DNA of 64,000 bases, from the NCBI GenBank assembly GCA_023213395.1, contig CM041465.1, forward strand, positions 78,189,741-78,253,740. Direction: 5' to 3'. Origin of the DNA: Cycas panzhihuaensis (lineage: Eukaryota; Cycadophyta). Positions within the stretch are counted from its first letter, which is position 1; the number at the start of each line of letters is the position of its first letter. Position numbers and translations under genes: made by a program. Shown here piece by piece: positions 1 through 11,588 of this stretch. The notes under the pieces were generated by a model. It was not told the origin of the DNA. It saw only the letters and a list, made by a program, of their open reading frames with translations, and searched no databases.

Positions 1-589
1 CCCCATAACTTGGATAAAAAATCTAAAATTTAAGGTAGTGATAGTACCCTCCACTAAAATAGCAATATCTTTTGAACTAGATCACCATATTGAAAAATTA
101 TTATTTTTAAAGTAATCTATGCTTTAAGTCATATCAATTCAAAAATAAATTAAGGTTATTTATATATCTATAGTAATAGTTATGTCCTTTGTTTATATGG
201 GTCATAATTAGGGTTTCTAGGGACTATAATAGTACTTATTACTAAAATATTGATAACTTTTCATTATAATATCTAATGAATTAAAACTACTTCCCACTGA
301 AAGTAGATATCAAGACATATAGATTCAAAAAAAAAAAAAAGAGGTCAACCAAATACTTGTAGTGAAAGTTATGGCTATTTGAAGTTATAATAACATAATT
401 TTAGGTCTTGAAAATAGTGATAAAGAATAGGCTAAAATTAAATTTCCTACAGTTTTCATAATTTTGCTCCAAAACATGCATTATAACCACTCAAAATTTG
501 TATAATAGGCTTGGTTAACTCAAATTTATGTTTTTTTTTTTTAAATTCTTCTATTTATACTCTAAAAAAAAGAAGCTCTAATTACCCAT
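1..589. other. AT-rich stretch, no gene seen
   Basis: No coding frame of interest and no recognisable RNA gene on either strand. It holds a 14-base A run near 329-342 and a T run near 531-542. It lies outside the LTR-like segment that follows, so it may be the older DNA into which the left gypsy element inserted, or another decayed repeat. Confidence 0.5.
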
Positions 590-1122
590 TGTAGTAGGTC
601 CAATTCTTAAACAATAGACAAAGACAATGGTTTCAGTAGATGATGATAATATTTATAAATATTCAAAGTAGATATCATATATTTATAGTAGTAAATATTC
701 ATAGAGTATCATATAGTAGACATAGTTCAACTATCCATATAATACTACATTCATACATTAATAAATAAGAGTAGAGATGAAATGAAAATAGATTAACAAG
801 AAAACCTAGTATAAAAATCTAGTAGTTTACAACCCTCTTCAAGTCAGGAGCATTCCTTCAATAGGATTGAGGCCTTAATGACATGTAGCCATTATCCCAA
901 ATATAATAAAAATTATCCAAGATGTTTTATAAATAATCAAGGCTTTTCTATTTATAGCCTTTATTTTCTCTCTAGAAAATTAACTCCTAATTCTCTCTCT
1001 AAAAAATTGACTTTATAATAAAATATATTAAATGATTATTTTTTAAATTCTTATAAAAGATGATTTCCTAATAATATTTTATTCTATAAAAATTACTTCA
1101 TCCTTATTTTAAGAATGCTACA
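590..1122 (-). repeat. Putative 3' LTR of the left gypsy element (minus strand)
   Basis: The segment begins TGTAG and ends CTACA on the plus strand, a 5-base terminal inverted repeat. It is followed on the right by the pyrimidine tract TCTCCTCCTCT (1123-1133), which read on the minus strand is the polypurine tract expected just upstream of a 3' LTR. A minus-strand TATA-like box (GGCTATAAATAG) lies near 950. The second copy of this LTR is not in the window, so the boundary rests on structure alone. It does not resemble the LTR at 27489-27864, although the pol remains on both sides look continuous (see findings). Confidence 0.5.
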
Positions 1123-1133
1123 TCTCCTCCTCT

Positions 1134-2409
1134 AAGATGTTAAATCCTTGAAGTAAAGGAGATATATATTTTACTTAACAAAATTTACTAATTCCCAAGT
1201 CACCTCATTAGGTTTGTAGTCGACCCACTATGCCAAATATTTAAAACTTGTCATATTCTAAAAATGATATTGTCTACTAGCTAAGATATATTCTAGGGGA
1301 ATGGTAAGAGTTTATTCTTCATCTAAGATAGGTAGGATTGTTTATAGAGTCATGCCCTTACTAAGATATTTCTTAAGATAGAAAACATGGAAGATATTAT
1401 AAATATTGGTATTAGATGGAAGTTCCAATATATAAGCCACTTCACCAATATGCTAAAGAACTTTATAAGGGCCATAGTAATGAGGACAAAGCTTGTAGTT
1501 CTTATGATGTTTGAGAGATCATTATTTATATGGTTGAAGGCATAGGAATATAAGATCATTAATAGAAAAAGTGTGATATAAATGGTGGCAGTCTACTAAT
1601 TACTTTATTTGATTTTGGGCTATAACTAAATTTGACTTAAGGGTATTTAAAATTTAGTCCATGTATTATAGTTTTTGTTGTATGACAATGATGTGAAGTT
1701 TGGTTACTAATATATGGTGAGATGGTAGAGGGTAACTATACAGGGCCATAAATAGGGACATCCCTATGGTTTAATAATGAGAGGAATTATATTAATATTC
1801 TAAAAGATCTACCCATGATGACTATCTTGCTTAGTGATTTGATATAAAATAATACAAGTAAGTCTTTAGTGATTTATTAAGAACTTTTGATTACTTATTT
1901 ATTTGGGGTTGATAAGAAAAACTCATGTTAAATGATGTGTTTGAGGCTCGAGCAAGTTCTCACCAAAAGGAACTAGTAAACTTAGGATTTATTTAGAGAT
2001 AAAGATTTGTAATGAATGATACTTTATATAAAGTATAAACTAGTAATATATATATATGTTTTATTAAGAAATTAACGACTACTAATATAGATACATATCT
2101 AATAGATAATGATAGACCTATAATGAAATCCATAACAATATCTTGTTAGTTTCCTTGTGGAATATGATGTGGTTGTAAGAGACCTAGTTGAGCCTTAGTA
2201 TCATATTTATTAAGCTGACACACGTTATATTCTATAATAAATGTAGGAATTAACAATTTTATGTGTGGTAAAAGAAATCAATGAATTTGTCAATACATTT
2301 TATTGAATCTTAAATATCCTCCAAATGGAGTAGAGTGGTACTCTGATAGTATTTTAGGGATAAAGATTGAGTTTGGGTACACAAATTTATAATTTTGATA
2401 TAAAATAAG
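1134..2409 (-). pseudogene. Ty3/gypsy integrase and C-terminal domain remnant (element A)
   Basis: Reading right to left on the minus strand, the translation starts with a degraded integrase HHCC segment (…SEYHSTPFGG…, about 2290-2400). Next comes a core motif resembling W.DIVMDFI.GL with the first catalytic aspartate (about 2080-2150), then the region normally reading ADGQTEV…L (about 1850-1900) and the AL.G.PP segment (about 1720-1750). Many stops and frameshifts occur. The organisation matches chromovirus-type gypsy integrases. It butts against the poly(T) end of the LINE, so the LINE interrupted this gene. No function remains. Confidence 0.7.
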
Positions 2410-2569
2410 GTTTTTTTTTTTTTTGGTAAGGTAAAATGAATTTATAGTGGGTTTGATCAGGATCCCACAACCTATTACATCAGAAGACACTGTGCTAACC
2501 TATATATATATGACCGTGACATCCCCACGGTCTAGGCCAGAGAGTTAAATGCCAGGACAAGCCCCGCGG

Positions 2570-2887
2570 CTAGCTATTACCGATCATATCTTTCTCTACC
2601 AGAACCATAAGATCCCTAGGAAACTCACCTCTCCATACTTGACCTTCCCGGTGCCTTGCACCACAATTTGCCAAAAAATCAGCTGGCTTGTTGCCTTCTC
2701 TCAAAGTATACCTTATACGGACATCCTCCAGCCCCTTAATGATCTCTTTGGCGTCATTAAAAAGGGTTTGGAATCTCCAGTCTGGAAGGGCCTCCCCTCT
2801 CAGAACCTTAAGCACCACCTCCGAATCCCCCTCTAAAACCAGACGCTGGGCATTACCTTCAGCAGCTAGGTCAAGGGCTTTAGACAT
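2570..2887 (-). pseudogene. LINE ORF2 RNase H-like domain (RVT_3 type)
   Basis: A 105-residue open stretch. It carries an acidic EGDSEVVLKVL segment near residue 19 and a closing GNKPADFLANCGA motif near residue 66, the usual end of the plant RNase H-like domain (family RVT_3) found at the C terminus of many plant L1 elements. The start codon is internal and not a real start; the domain continues upstream at about 2890-2960 with a frame change. The conserved first aspartate strand is not clear. It is followed by the element's 3' UTR and poly(A) tail, so it was the last domain of ORF2. Confidence 0.8.
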
Positions 2888-3332
2888 AGCCCTAATTTCC
2901 GCATAATGGTTTGTCTGGCAATCATAATAATCTGCAAAAGCCTAAATTGGGAAGTTGGTGCAATCCCAACAGATACCCCCACCCCCCGCCTCCCCGGGGT
3001 TCCCTTTAGCTGCACCATCAAAGTTAACTTTGATCCAAGAATCCTACGGGGGCTGCCAATTGCTACATCTGGGCCTTACCGCCTCAAAATCAGGCTGTAT
3101 ACCCCACTTACTTAGAATCCTACTCTCCGGCAAGGAAATACATTTTTCTTTAACGTTCCCAACGTTTTCCTTAATGTCCAAACTTATTCTCAAGATGGCG
3201 CCTGTCCATCCGAGTACTCAAAAAATTCTCCGATTTCTCTCTTTCCATATATTCCAAGCCAATATCTAAGCGCAAGACATCCAAATGCGGCCATTGCTCG
3301 CTTCTAAAAGGGCTAAGCCAGTAACCCATAAG

Positions 3333-3674
3333 TCAATAGTCTTTTCTCGAGAAAGTCCAAAGAAACCTCCGGTTCCCAAGCAACCTCCTCCAAACCTCTC
3401 TTGTAAAGGAACACCCAATAAATATGTGGTCCATAGATTCCTCCTCTGAGCAACATAAGGGGCATCTATTCACCAGCGTAAAGCCTCTCTTTTTGAGATT
3501 ATCTATGGTGAGAATTTTCTTCCTGAGGCAGGTCCACCAGAATATGATAATCTTAGGAATGATAGGTAGCCTCCGAACACTAGCCAGGATAGGATTCTTA
3601 TGATCCCCTCTGGTTAAACAAAGGAAATGATATTCTTGTTTAGCCGCAGTAGTCCTTGGACGCCCATAGGCCAC
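3333..3674 (-). pseudogene. LINE ORF2 zinc-binding region of reverse transcriptase (zf-RVT)
   Basis: A 113-residue stretch that includes W(T)CLRKKILT.DNL.KRG near residue 48 and a cysteine cluster CPLCCSEEESMDHIFIGCSF near residue 74. This spacing (CPLC…E..HLF..C) is the hallmark of the zf-RVT domain between RT and RNase H in plant L1 elements. It is separated from the upstream piece (3685-4206) by a frame break and from the RNase H domain by about 450 bases with shifted frames. It is not functional on its own. Confidence 0.85.
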
Positions 3675-3684
3675 ACCATCAATT

Positions 3685-4214
3685 CTATAAGGGCATTCTA
3701 GGAATATAATTCTTACGGAGAATCATTTTTAACTTGTTTATGCTTTCTTGCAATCCTTCAGTTTGAATTTCCTCGAAGGACTTCCATCTCTTGTTTTTAC
3801 CGTTCCCGGTCCAATAATCCTTAACATGGGTACCATATTGCCTGACACAAGGACCCATAATAGGATCCAGATCCGGGCAATCCTTCAGCGCCATGTCGCA
3901 GCACCATACGTCCTCCCAGAATCTGATGGAATTACCATCACCAAGTCTCAATTTCAAACCATTCCTTATAGTCTTCCATGCTTTTAATATACTTCTCCAG
4001 ATTGTTGAACCTACCTGCGAAGCCTCATTCCCGAGGATAGATCCCCCTTGAATGTATTTTCTATCCAAGATCTTCTCCCATAGTCTCTGTCCCCCTTTAA
4101 ATAACCGCCATCCCAATTTAGCCCCTAGAGCGACATTGAAAGGAGAAGTCCTTCTCAGGTTAAGGCCGCCAGCCCATTTTGGGGTGCAAACTTTATTCCA
4201 GCTCACCAGATGTA
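3685..4214 (-). pseudogene. LINE ORF2, RT C-terminal part
   Basis: A 173-residue open stretch starting with SWNKVCTPKWAGGLNLRR, the HLV.W..VC.PK..GGLG motif found downstream of the RT fingers/palm in plant L1 ORF2. It continues with W....KY and W.....W…L.LGDG.S..FW.D.W blocks that precede the zf-RVT domain. The catalytic RT core with its F.DD motif is missing because the insertion is 5'-truncated about here. The Met at 4206 is an internal residue, not a start. Confidence 0.85.
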
Positions 4215-4267
4215 TGAATTTTATCGATTTATTTTGTATAATTTGGTTAGAATTAGTTATTTAGTGC

Positions 4268-4565
4268 TGAAAAGGGTTAATGTCACAAGGTCATTACATT
4301 AGTTGATTATTTCGAAAAAGGGTCTTAAGTGAACTTTAAATTAGATCACTTAAGTGAAATTTACTTTCATGTGCATTATGTGTAATTTCATTTCATCTAA
4401 CTTTAATGCTCCCTCTTTCAATATAAAAGTAAAAGCTCAATGGAGGAGGTTCATTCTTACCTCCCCATTTTGTGATAGCTACTTTCTTTCTCTCAAGTCT
4501 CTCTTGCTCCCATATTTGCCTTTGTGTTTAGTGCATGGATATGAAAGATAGATCCACTCTTTTCA
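4268..4565 (+). repeat. 5' LTR of copia D
   Basis: Starts TGAAAAG and ends CTTTTCA, a 7-base terminal inverted repeat. It is matched by the 3' copy of identical length. An AATATAAAAG sequence near 4418 is a plausible TATA box in the U3 part. Confidence 0.93.
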
Positions 4566-4566
4566 T

Positions 4567-4580
4567 GTGGTATCATATCT
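4567..4580 (+). promoter_or_regulatory. Primer-binding site of copia D
   Basis: TGGTATCATATCTT lies one to two bases after the LTR end. The first eight bases match the TGGTATCAGAGC complement of the plant initiator tRNA-Met 3' end; the rest has decayed. Confidence 0.75.
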
Positions 4581-6600
4581 TGCTTCCTTCATATTTTTCA
4601 TTTACAGTTACAATGAAGCCATCACTTCCTTCTCCCCCACAATTCATGTGGTGAAGGAGATTGTGAAAGTGAATTTAGAAATATTTTCAAGTTATTATGA
4701 TAGCATATTTTGTATTATTTGATTTTCCTTTCTCTTTTACAGGTTTAGAAGCATAATACAAGGAGTTGTAAGGCCTAAGGATTCCAATCATTTGCTGACC
4801 ATTCATGCTATCTCTTTCTTCTTTTTCTTTCCCATCTTTTTGTCCATTTAACAAGAGGAAATGCTGCTAAAATTTTTCTAGCATTTAGAAGAATGATTAT
4901 AAAGAGAGATTTTACCATTTTTTTTTTAAAATTCAATCCATTTAAAATATCCATTATTATATACTCTTACCTTACCCATATTGGAATCTTGGTGATAAAA
5001 AAATGATGGAAATTTTATATGGTGTCATGTGTTAATGAGATATTAGCAAGCTAAAATTTCTACAGAAATACAATTTGATTACTGAACTTCACTGGTCTGC
5101 AAAATCTTCTACAGAGCTCCAATTGCAGTGATTCTAATTTTCAAAGATGAGGCTCTGCGTCTACTTTCCAACACAAAATTTGGCATCCAATTTTGATATC
5201 GTATGAGAAAGTTATTATTATTTTAGTAAACAACCATTATTTTTAGTAAGAATTCTAGAAAAATATAATTTCCTAAATTTGTGGGGTTGCCAAAAACTTT
5301 CTAGAACTCATTTGGACCTGATTCCACTTCTTAAAGATGAAGCTCCGAGTCTAGTTTGTAGCACAAAAACTAGCACTCCATTTTGACATTATGGGAGAAA
5401 GTTATTGCTGATTTAGTGAATACTACTATTTTTCATATTTAAAAAAAAAGTGAAGAAAATTTCTTCCTTTTTATAAGGCTTAAAAGGCCATTGTAAAAGT
5501 GAGAAAAAAACACATGGATCAGAGCAATATCTGGTGTCCTCACTCACTTATTAGCATTACATTTTATCAGTCTAAAATCACTCAAAGCAAGCACTCTAAA
5601 GACACTTTAAGTAAGCACTCCAAAAGCACTCCAAGCAAGCATTATATTTTCAGTTAAATATACGTTTGATGCAATTCGATAATCTTTTCACTCTTCCTAA
5701 AAGGAATGTATCACGTATGTTATTTTCTGCCATTTTGTACCTATTCATACACTTGCCAAGGTTGAGATACCTTAGTTGGCAGAATGCCATGCCATAAAGG
5801 AGGTGTGGGTTTCAAGTTGGGACTAGACTAAACTGAAATATTGGTGAGGTTTGGTTAGCCATACCATCGTGTCTTAATTAGAGATCATCCTGATAACCAA
5901 CTAGGAAAACTAAAACTTTAATACAAGATTAAAATATAATTGATCCAATATCCATCATAGCCATGGGTATGCACGTACTACTCTTTAGAGGAGGTATATA
6001 GCTGCTCATTGGTGAACTAGATGAGGATTGGGAGTACTTGGGCTCCGTTGTGACTTGGATTTCATCACCAAGCACAATTATGTATCATGTGAAGGCCAAC
6101 TTAATTCTACTAGAAGCCTAAGCATCCCTTCAACAACCTCAACTACATGTTGGACACAAGTTAGAGGTTATTGGGTTGATTATGCATCCTACATTTAAGT
6201 TTCAAGTTATGTAAACCCAATGATGTCAGCTTCTATATTGGCCTACAATCTTGTATATTGATCACTTACTTATTTGTAAAAAGTGATCCATAGTATAATC
6301 ACAATTATAGTGCTTCTCATATTCCTACTGTATCTGGTTAATATTTGCCACGAGTGTTAGAGGCCAATTTTTATCATAGTGCTTCTCATATTCCTGCTAC
6401 GTCAGGTTAATATTTGTCACAAGTGTTGGTGAATTTTTTCTAAGTTGCTCCTTTCATCTTTGAGCAACCATTCTCACTTCTTCTTCCTTATGCTATACTA
6501 TTTCATTACATTTCCCATTTGTAAATAGTGATTGGTCATTTATTTCCATCACTTTTATAGTCCCTTATTTATTTCTTTCCTTGTAAAAAGACACAATGTC
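4581..6600 (+). other. Long non-coding leader of copia D with internal repeats
   Basis: About 2 kb between PBS and gag without a convincing reading frame. A pyrimidine-rich stretch ending TTTTACAG (about 4715-4741) looks like a 3' splice site, so part of the leader could be an intron. The leader contains a diverged roughly 200-bp tandem repeat (about 5101-5430), a short CACTCxAAxCAAG repeat cluster (about 5575-5645) and a 69-bp tandem repeat (6308-6434). Confidence 0.6.
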
Positions 6601-7364
6601 TTCACAATTCAAGCAAAATGTGAACTACATTCTAAAAGGGAAAGAAAATTGGGACATGATTCAATGGTGTCAGAAATGCTGCAAAGTATGAAGGTCTATG
6701 GAGAGATAACTTACAATCCACACCATCTATTACAACTACAACTACCATAACTTCTTCAAGAGGAGGTGCTCCAACTGCTCCTACTAAAGCTGCAGCTAAA
6801 CGCCAATGGGAACTTGATGATGATAAAATCCATACAGGGATACTACTTATCACTGATTATTCCCTGCATAATCTCATTAATGAAGCTGTACACGATACAA
6901 CATGGAAAATTCTTAAAGTTCTTAAGAAGAACTTTGACACTAAGTTAGACTTAGAATTTATTCACTTAGTGTTAAAGATGAATAAATTAAAAATATAAAA
7001 AGGACATGCAAGTGAGACAATCAATCTCCTTCATCCAATCAAGCAATCCATTGATAAAGATTTTAAAACTCAATGCATTACATAGGATTTCTTGATTCAG
7101 TCATGTCTCCATATCCTAGATTATAAAAATCTGTTGTGAAGTCTTCAATCTAGTGGCACTTTGAAGACCCTAAACTTTGAGGATCTTGCTGATAAGTTCA
7201 TTGAATTTGATAAGACCTTTGATACCAACTTTTCCACTACATCAGATCTAGTTGATGCTACTTTTGAAGTGGAAGAAGATCTTTGTTATACCAAAAATCA
7301 AGGTCAATACTCTAATAGAGGTGGTAATTCCCATGGAAGAGGAAGAGGTAGACAACAAGGATAA
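6600..7364 (+). pseudogene. copia D gag (UBN2-type) remnant
   Basis: The translation over several frames gives W.LDDDKI…LIINEA…W..LKK.FDTKL…HLVLKMNKLK and later SLNFEDLADKFIEFDK, as in the gag polyprotein of plant copia elements (UBN2 family). This is followed by a Gly/Arg/Gln-rich tail near 7300-7364 (RGGNSHGRGRGRQQG) that would bind RNA. No CCHC knuckle is evident. There are several stops, for example within …LKI.KGHAS. The longest uninterrupted piece is 7161-7364. It would have formed the virus-like particle core in an active ancestor. Confidence 0.7.
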
Positions 7365-8375
7365 TGTCCTCTTAGTCAACAGGCTCCTCAACTCCAACAA
7401 AAACAGTCTCAAGGCTAAGGCCAAAATAATCAACCTGGACCTAGATCCAGTAATCAGAGACAATCTAACTAGCCCAATACTTAAACTGGAAATCAAACAA
7501 TTGTATGCTAAAGGTGTAATAGAATTTCCACTAACAAACTACCAAATTATCAATAGCGCCATGGTGCACATAATGTTAACAATACTTCTTTTGAAGATGC
7601 TTTTGATGGAATGCAATTTGCTCATGCACACCTTCAAAGAATTGGGACCACTTCATCAAATGTTGTTGATAGATCCACTATGTATATTGAGGCTCATTGT
7701 GGTTATGCTTATTCACTTTTGCCTTCATGACTTGGAGTTGCAAATAGTGCCACCTCAAATACTTCATCGTAGATCATGGATACTAGAGCAAAATAACATA
7801 TGGCTTATCATTGCCAGTTCTTTCAAGATTTTGACTTTGAAGTTCATGGTGTTGTACACATGGCTGACAAATTATCCCAGCCAGTCAAATGACTTGGAAC
7901 TATTTGTCTAAACCTCCCAGGCCTTCCAGATTTTACTCTTGTTGATTTTTTATATATTCCTACTCTAAAGTAGAATCTACTCTCCCTGTCCACCCTTGTC
8001 TCTCGTGGATTTGATATGAGTGTAACTACAAACAATCAAACTCTCTGTGTCATTCACCCTCCTTCAAATGCTGTGGTTATGACTAGAATTCTTGATGGCA
8101 AATTTTTTCACCTAATTGGCTCACCATCCTCTGAAGTCAACTATGTTGATGATGACTCTACTTTTACCACAACCCCGACTCCTTAAAAGTTGTCCCAAGC
8201 AGCCCTATGGCATGCTCATATGGGCCATATCAAAATTGATCATTTAAGAGAACTACAAACCACTCTTCCTAGTTTGCTTAGGCTCTCCTCTAAGCCCTTT
8301 AAATGCGAAGCATGTATTATTGCCAAATCTTAAAGATAACCCTTTCTACATAGTTAGTGGAAATCTAGCCAACCT
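7365..8375 (+). pseudogene. copia D protease and GAG-pre-integrase remnant
   Basis: One frame with stops reads a degraded protease segment near 7760-7870 (…IMDTRAK.HMA…, in place of the DSGA..HM active site). It then reads a segment ending …LWHAHMGHI near 8210 and CEACIIAKS near 8310, which is the GAG-pre-integrase / integrase HHCC zinc-binding region. The aspartyl-protease serine and glycine are not intact. This links gag to integrase in the right copia order. Confidence 0.6.
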
Positions 8376-8912
8376 TTGCAGCTTGTACACTTAGATATAT
8401 GTGATCCTATGCCCATCCCTTCTCTCAAACAGAAGTGGTACTATATTGCTTTCTTTGATGATTTTACTGAGAAAGTATGGGTTGCTTTTCTTGTAAAGAA
8501 AGATGAAGCTTTTTCTATGTTTCAAGCTTTCAAGGCCCGCATGGAAAATGAATCTGGATTCAAGATCAAAATACTCAGGAGTGATAATGGTGGAGAGTAT
8601 ACATCCAATGAGTTTGAATTGTATCTACGTCAACATGGAATCAAACACCAAACTACTATTGTAGGTACACCCTAATAAAATAGAGTTGCCGAGTGTATGA
8701 ACAGGACCATCATGAATATGGCTCATGCTATGTTGGTATATAAGAATGTCCCTATCTATCTTTGGGCTGAGGTTATCTGGATTGCTGTGTATTGTATCAA
8801 CACTGTTAGTCCCTCCAAGCTCAACCCCTCTCCACATGAAATGTGGTATGGACAAACCCCATCTACCTCTCACTTCGGAATTTTTGCTCTACTTGTTATG
8901 GTCATATTCTAG
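8376..8912 (+). pseudogene. copia D integrase core (broken)
   Basis: Two open pieces (8376-8675 and 8697-8912) in one frame, separated by a double stop. Visible are the first catalytic aspartate in LVHLDICDPM, the YYIAFFDDFT strand, the second aspartate in LRSDNGGEY and, after the stops, the NRVAECMNRT helix with the catalytic glutamate. Next comes the W.EA…Y.INT segment. The double stop sits where copia integrases have two glutamines (TPQQNG block), so two CAA-to-TAA changes explain it. The enzyme joins cDNA ends to target DNA; here it is dead by stops only. Confidence 0.88.
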
Positions 8913-9679
8913 AGGAACATAGAAATAAGCTCCAAGATAGCACCATCAAAGGCATCTTTGTCGGATACCCTATGGACAAAAAGGGATATAAGGTTTTCAT
9001 ACCTTTATAGTGCAAAATAATCATCACTAGAGATGTTATCTTTGTGGAGAATGAAGATCAATTACTCAGACTTGACTCCAAGATGCCTTCATACCGATTT
9101 AATGATGCTATTGAATTCGATGTCTAGATTCTAAAATTTAGGGGGGGAGATGCTGAACAGTTGCTTAAAATCTTAGAATCTAACAATAGAGCCACAGAGG
9201 ATACAAGATGTGACTCCCAACCAATGTGTATACATCTAACACTATTATTTGTGAATAGCCAAGTTGACAAAGGCAAAGGTATAGTAGAAGGATCATCTTC
9301 TCCAACATCTGTGGCTGGCCTATCTTCTCCAGCATCATTAACATCCTCCATGCCAAATATTTTACATGATCTTTTTAAGATAAAAAAAAAGACCAAGAGG
9401 TTGTGGAAATGAAAACCTCATTCCTAACTCGAGGTTTTCGTGAAGCCTACCAACTACACAAGGATATGCGACCAGATGAGGTAGGCAAAACTGGCACTCG
9501 AAGTACCCATAGAGCAAGGATGCATGAATCACTTTCTGTTGAGCTTAAACCAACAGAACTACACCTTGTTCTTAATGAAGAGCCCCTAACATACCAAGAA
9601 GCTGTAAAGAATGCAGCTAACGTACCAAGAAGATGTAAAGCATGTAGCTTGGAGAAATACTATGAATGAAGAGTATCAA

Positions 9680-10520
9680 TCTCTTATCAAGAATGGTATA
9701 TGAGAGCTTGTTGATCTACCGCTTAGAATAAAGGTAGTTTAAAATAAATGGGTGTTCAAAAATAAGTACATAGCAGATGGCACCTTAGAAAAACATAAGG
9801 CAAGGTTGGTAGCAAAAAGATTCACGCAAAGGAAAGGCATCAACTACACTGAAATCTTTGCTCCTATAATTAAGTGGCCTACAATAAGAACTCTTATAGC
9901 ATTGACTACTCAACAGGGTTGGAAAATCCACCAACTCGATGTTAAGACCACATTTCTTAATGGGAACCTTAAAGAAGAAATTTACATGGCTTAGCTAGAA
10001 GGATACAAGATTATTGGTCAAGAGCATAAGGTTTGCAGGCTAAAAAAGTCCTTGTATGACCTAAAGCAAGCCCCTTGTGCTTGGTTTACTAAGTTGTTTG
10101 AAAGAATGAGGTAACTTGGATATGAGGTTTGTGACTATCAAGATATTGATGCAACATTATTTATCAAACACTAAAATGATAAAGTCACTTACCTCTTAAT
10201 CTTTGTGGATGATATACTAATAACGGGAAATAGTGAACAAGTAATCAGCCAGCTGAAGAAGGACCTTGCTAAAACTTTTGAATTGTCTGACCTTGAGTTG
10301 ATGAAATATGACTTACGAATTGAAGTAACTTAAAAGAATGGAAAAATCTTTCTCTCCCAAGAAAAATATATCAACAATCTTCTGATAAAGTTTCAATTGG
10401 AAGGTGCTTGACCTGTGGATACACCTATGGATCCTAATATTAAACTCTTAACTAATGGTGACATTTGGGAGGTAGACATAACACTCTATAGGTAACTTGT
10501 AGGTAGTCTCATTTATACTA
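9680..10520 (+). pseudogene. copia D reverse transcriptase (broken)
   Basis: The frame contains KWVFKNKYIADG, KARLVAKRF.QRKGI.Y.E.FAP, a WKIHQLDVKT.FLNGNLKEEIYM block, the CRLKKSLYDLKQAP.AW motif and the catalytic IFVDDILITGN (about 10200-10230), which still keeps both aspartates. Stops interrupt it at about 9991 (…YMA*LEGY), 10110, 10171, 10331, 10408 and 10495; most stand where related copia RTs have glutamine. The longest open piece is 9752-9994. Confidence 0.9.
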
Positions 10521-10525
10521 CCAAC

Positions 10526-10996
10526 ATGAGGCCAGATATTGCACACTCTATTAGCATTCTTGCAAGATTCATGAAAAATCCTAAGCAGAATCATTGGCAA
10601 GCTGCAATACGAGTGTTGAGGTACCTAAAGACGACCAACAAATATGGTCTATTATATGAACCCAATGCAAAATTTAAACTTTATGCATACATAGACTCAG
10701 ACTTTACCAGAGATAAAAACATAAGAAGATCTAGGTCTGGGTACGTAACATTTCTTGAAACAACACCAATATCATGGAGATCCAGATGGCAAAAGATATT
10801 TGTAGACTCAACCATCGAAGCTGAGTACATTGCTACTTTTGAGACAGGCAAGGAGGTGATATGGCTTAAAAAATTGTTGAATACATTAAATGCCACCCAA
10901 ACAAGTTCTACTAGCTTACATGTAGATAATCAATCTACAATCCAAATGGCTAAAAATCCTGTATTCCATGATCGTACTAAACATATAAGTACGTAA
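10526..10996 (+). pseudogene. copia D RNase H
   Basis: A 156-residue open stretch beginning MRPDIAHSISILARFM (the connection after RT). It continues with HWQAA.RVLRYLK…, the first catalytic aspartate in AYIDSDF, the SRSGYVTFL strand, the glutamate in ST.EAEYIA and the aspartate in LHVDNQSTIQMA. The catalytic D-E-D set therefore looks preserved. The tail continues past a stop near 10997 as VHMIRELVHDG…TDIFTKPL (to about 11100), the usual copia C terminus. RNase H degrades the RNA strand during reverse transcription. Confidence 0.9.
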
Positions 10997-11190
10997 GTCC
11001 ACATGATTAGAGAACTAGTTCATGATGGCATAATTCAACTGGAGTGCTACCCCATAGCAGATCAAGTGACTGATATCTTCACTAAACCACTGAAGAGGGT
11101 GAAGTTTGAATAGTTTTGAAAGTAACTTGGCCTTAGGGCCTCCATCTCTGACTAATTGAAGGAGATGACAATAGGACCATCATACTCTGT

Positions 11191-11290
11191 CTCATTCGTG
11201 AAAACCCCTTATGGGCGTGGAAGGACAAGAGTAAGTCTTTACTCTATCCCATTCGTAAAAACCCCTTGTGGGCATGAAAGGATAAGGGCT
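11191..11290 (+). repeat. 57-bp tandem repeat downstream of pol in copia D
   Basis: Two copies of a unit beginning CATTCGT.AAAACCCCTT.TGGGC (starts near 11193 and 11250), about 80% alike. It lies in the untranslated stretch between RNase H and the PPT. Confidence 0.7.
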
Positions 11291-11577
11291 GTATCATTTT
11301 GGAAAATCAGAACTTATGAAAACCTGAAAGGGCATGGGGGATGACCAAATAGTATATGGAGACTTAGTAGATTTTAGCTACAAAATTCATTGTACTAATT
11401 AGCTATCTGGCTTCATTTAAAGAGCCGCTAGATTTAGGTTAATAGATTAGAAAATTTATGGGTTTTCTTCCCCATGAGGCTTTCCCACAAAAGTGTCATA
11501 GTAGTTTGCTTTGTAAGAGGCTCAAATGAAGACCTCATAGGATAGAATAAAATAGGATGAAATGACCTTCTACCATT

Positions 11578-11588
11578 AAGGGGGAGAT
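11578..11588 (+). promoter_or_regulatory. Polypurine tract of copia D
   Basis: AAGGGGGAGAT immediately precedes the 3' LTR, the plus-strand primer site. Confidence 0.8.

Larger units (their letters stand above)
2411..4214 (-). mobile_element. 5'-truncated L1-type LINE
   Basis: A minus-strand non-LTR retrotransposon. Its 3' end is marked by a 14-base T run (2411-2424) on the plus strand, i.e. a poly(A) tail on the minus strand. The body is clearly less AT-rich than its surroundings. From its 5' side it contains the C-terminal part of the reverse-transcriptase ORF2 (starting in the HLVSWN..C.PK.GGL segment), a zf-RVT cysteine cluster and an RNase H-like domain. The endonuclease and RT core are absent, so it is a typical 5' truncation from incomplete target-primed reverse transcription. 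The 5' edge is uncertain by about 20 bases (4205-4225), and I could not recognise a target-site duplication. Confidence 0.85.

Noticed and set aside
2549-3269. Plus-strand frames over the LINE
   Set aside because: They are antisense shadows of the minus-strand ORF2, which has clear RNase H and zf-RVT motifs.
2400-4270. A clear TSD for the LINE
   Set aside because: The bases before the T run and after the 5' edge share only short AT-rich words, not a convincing duplication.
7252-7911. 219-codon plus-strand frame in copia D
   Set aside because: Leucine-rich text with no domain. The gag/protease motifs lie in another frame across the same bases, so this is a shifted-frame artefact.
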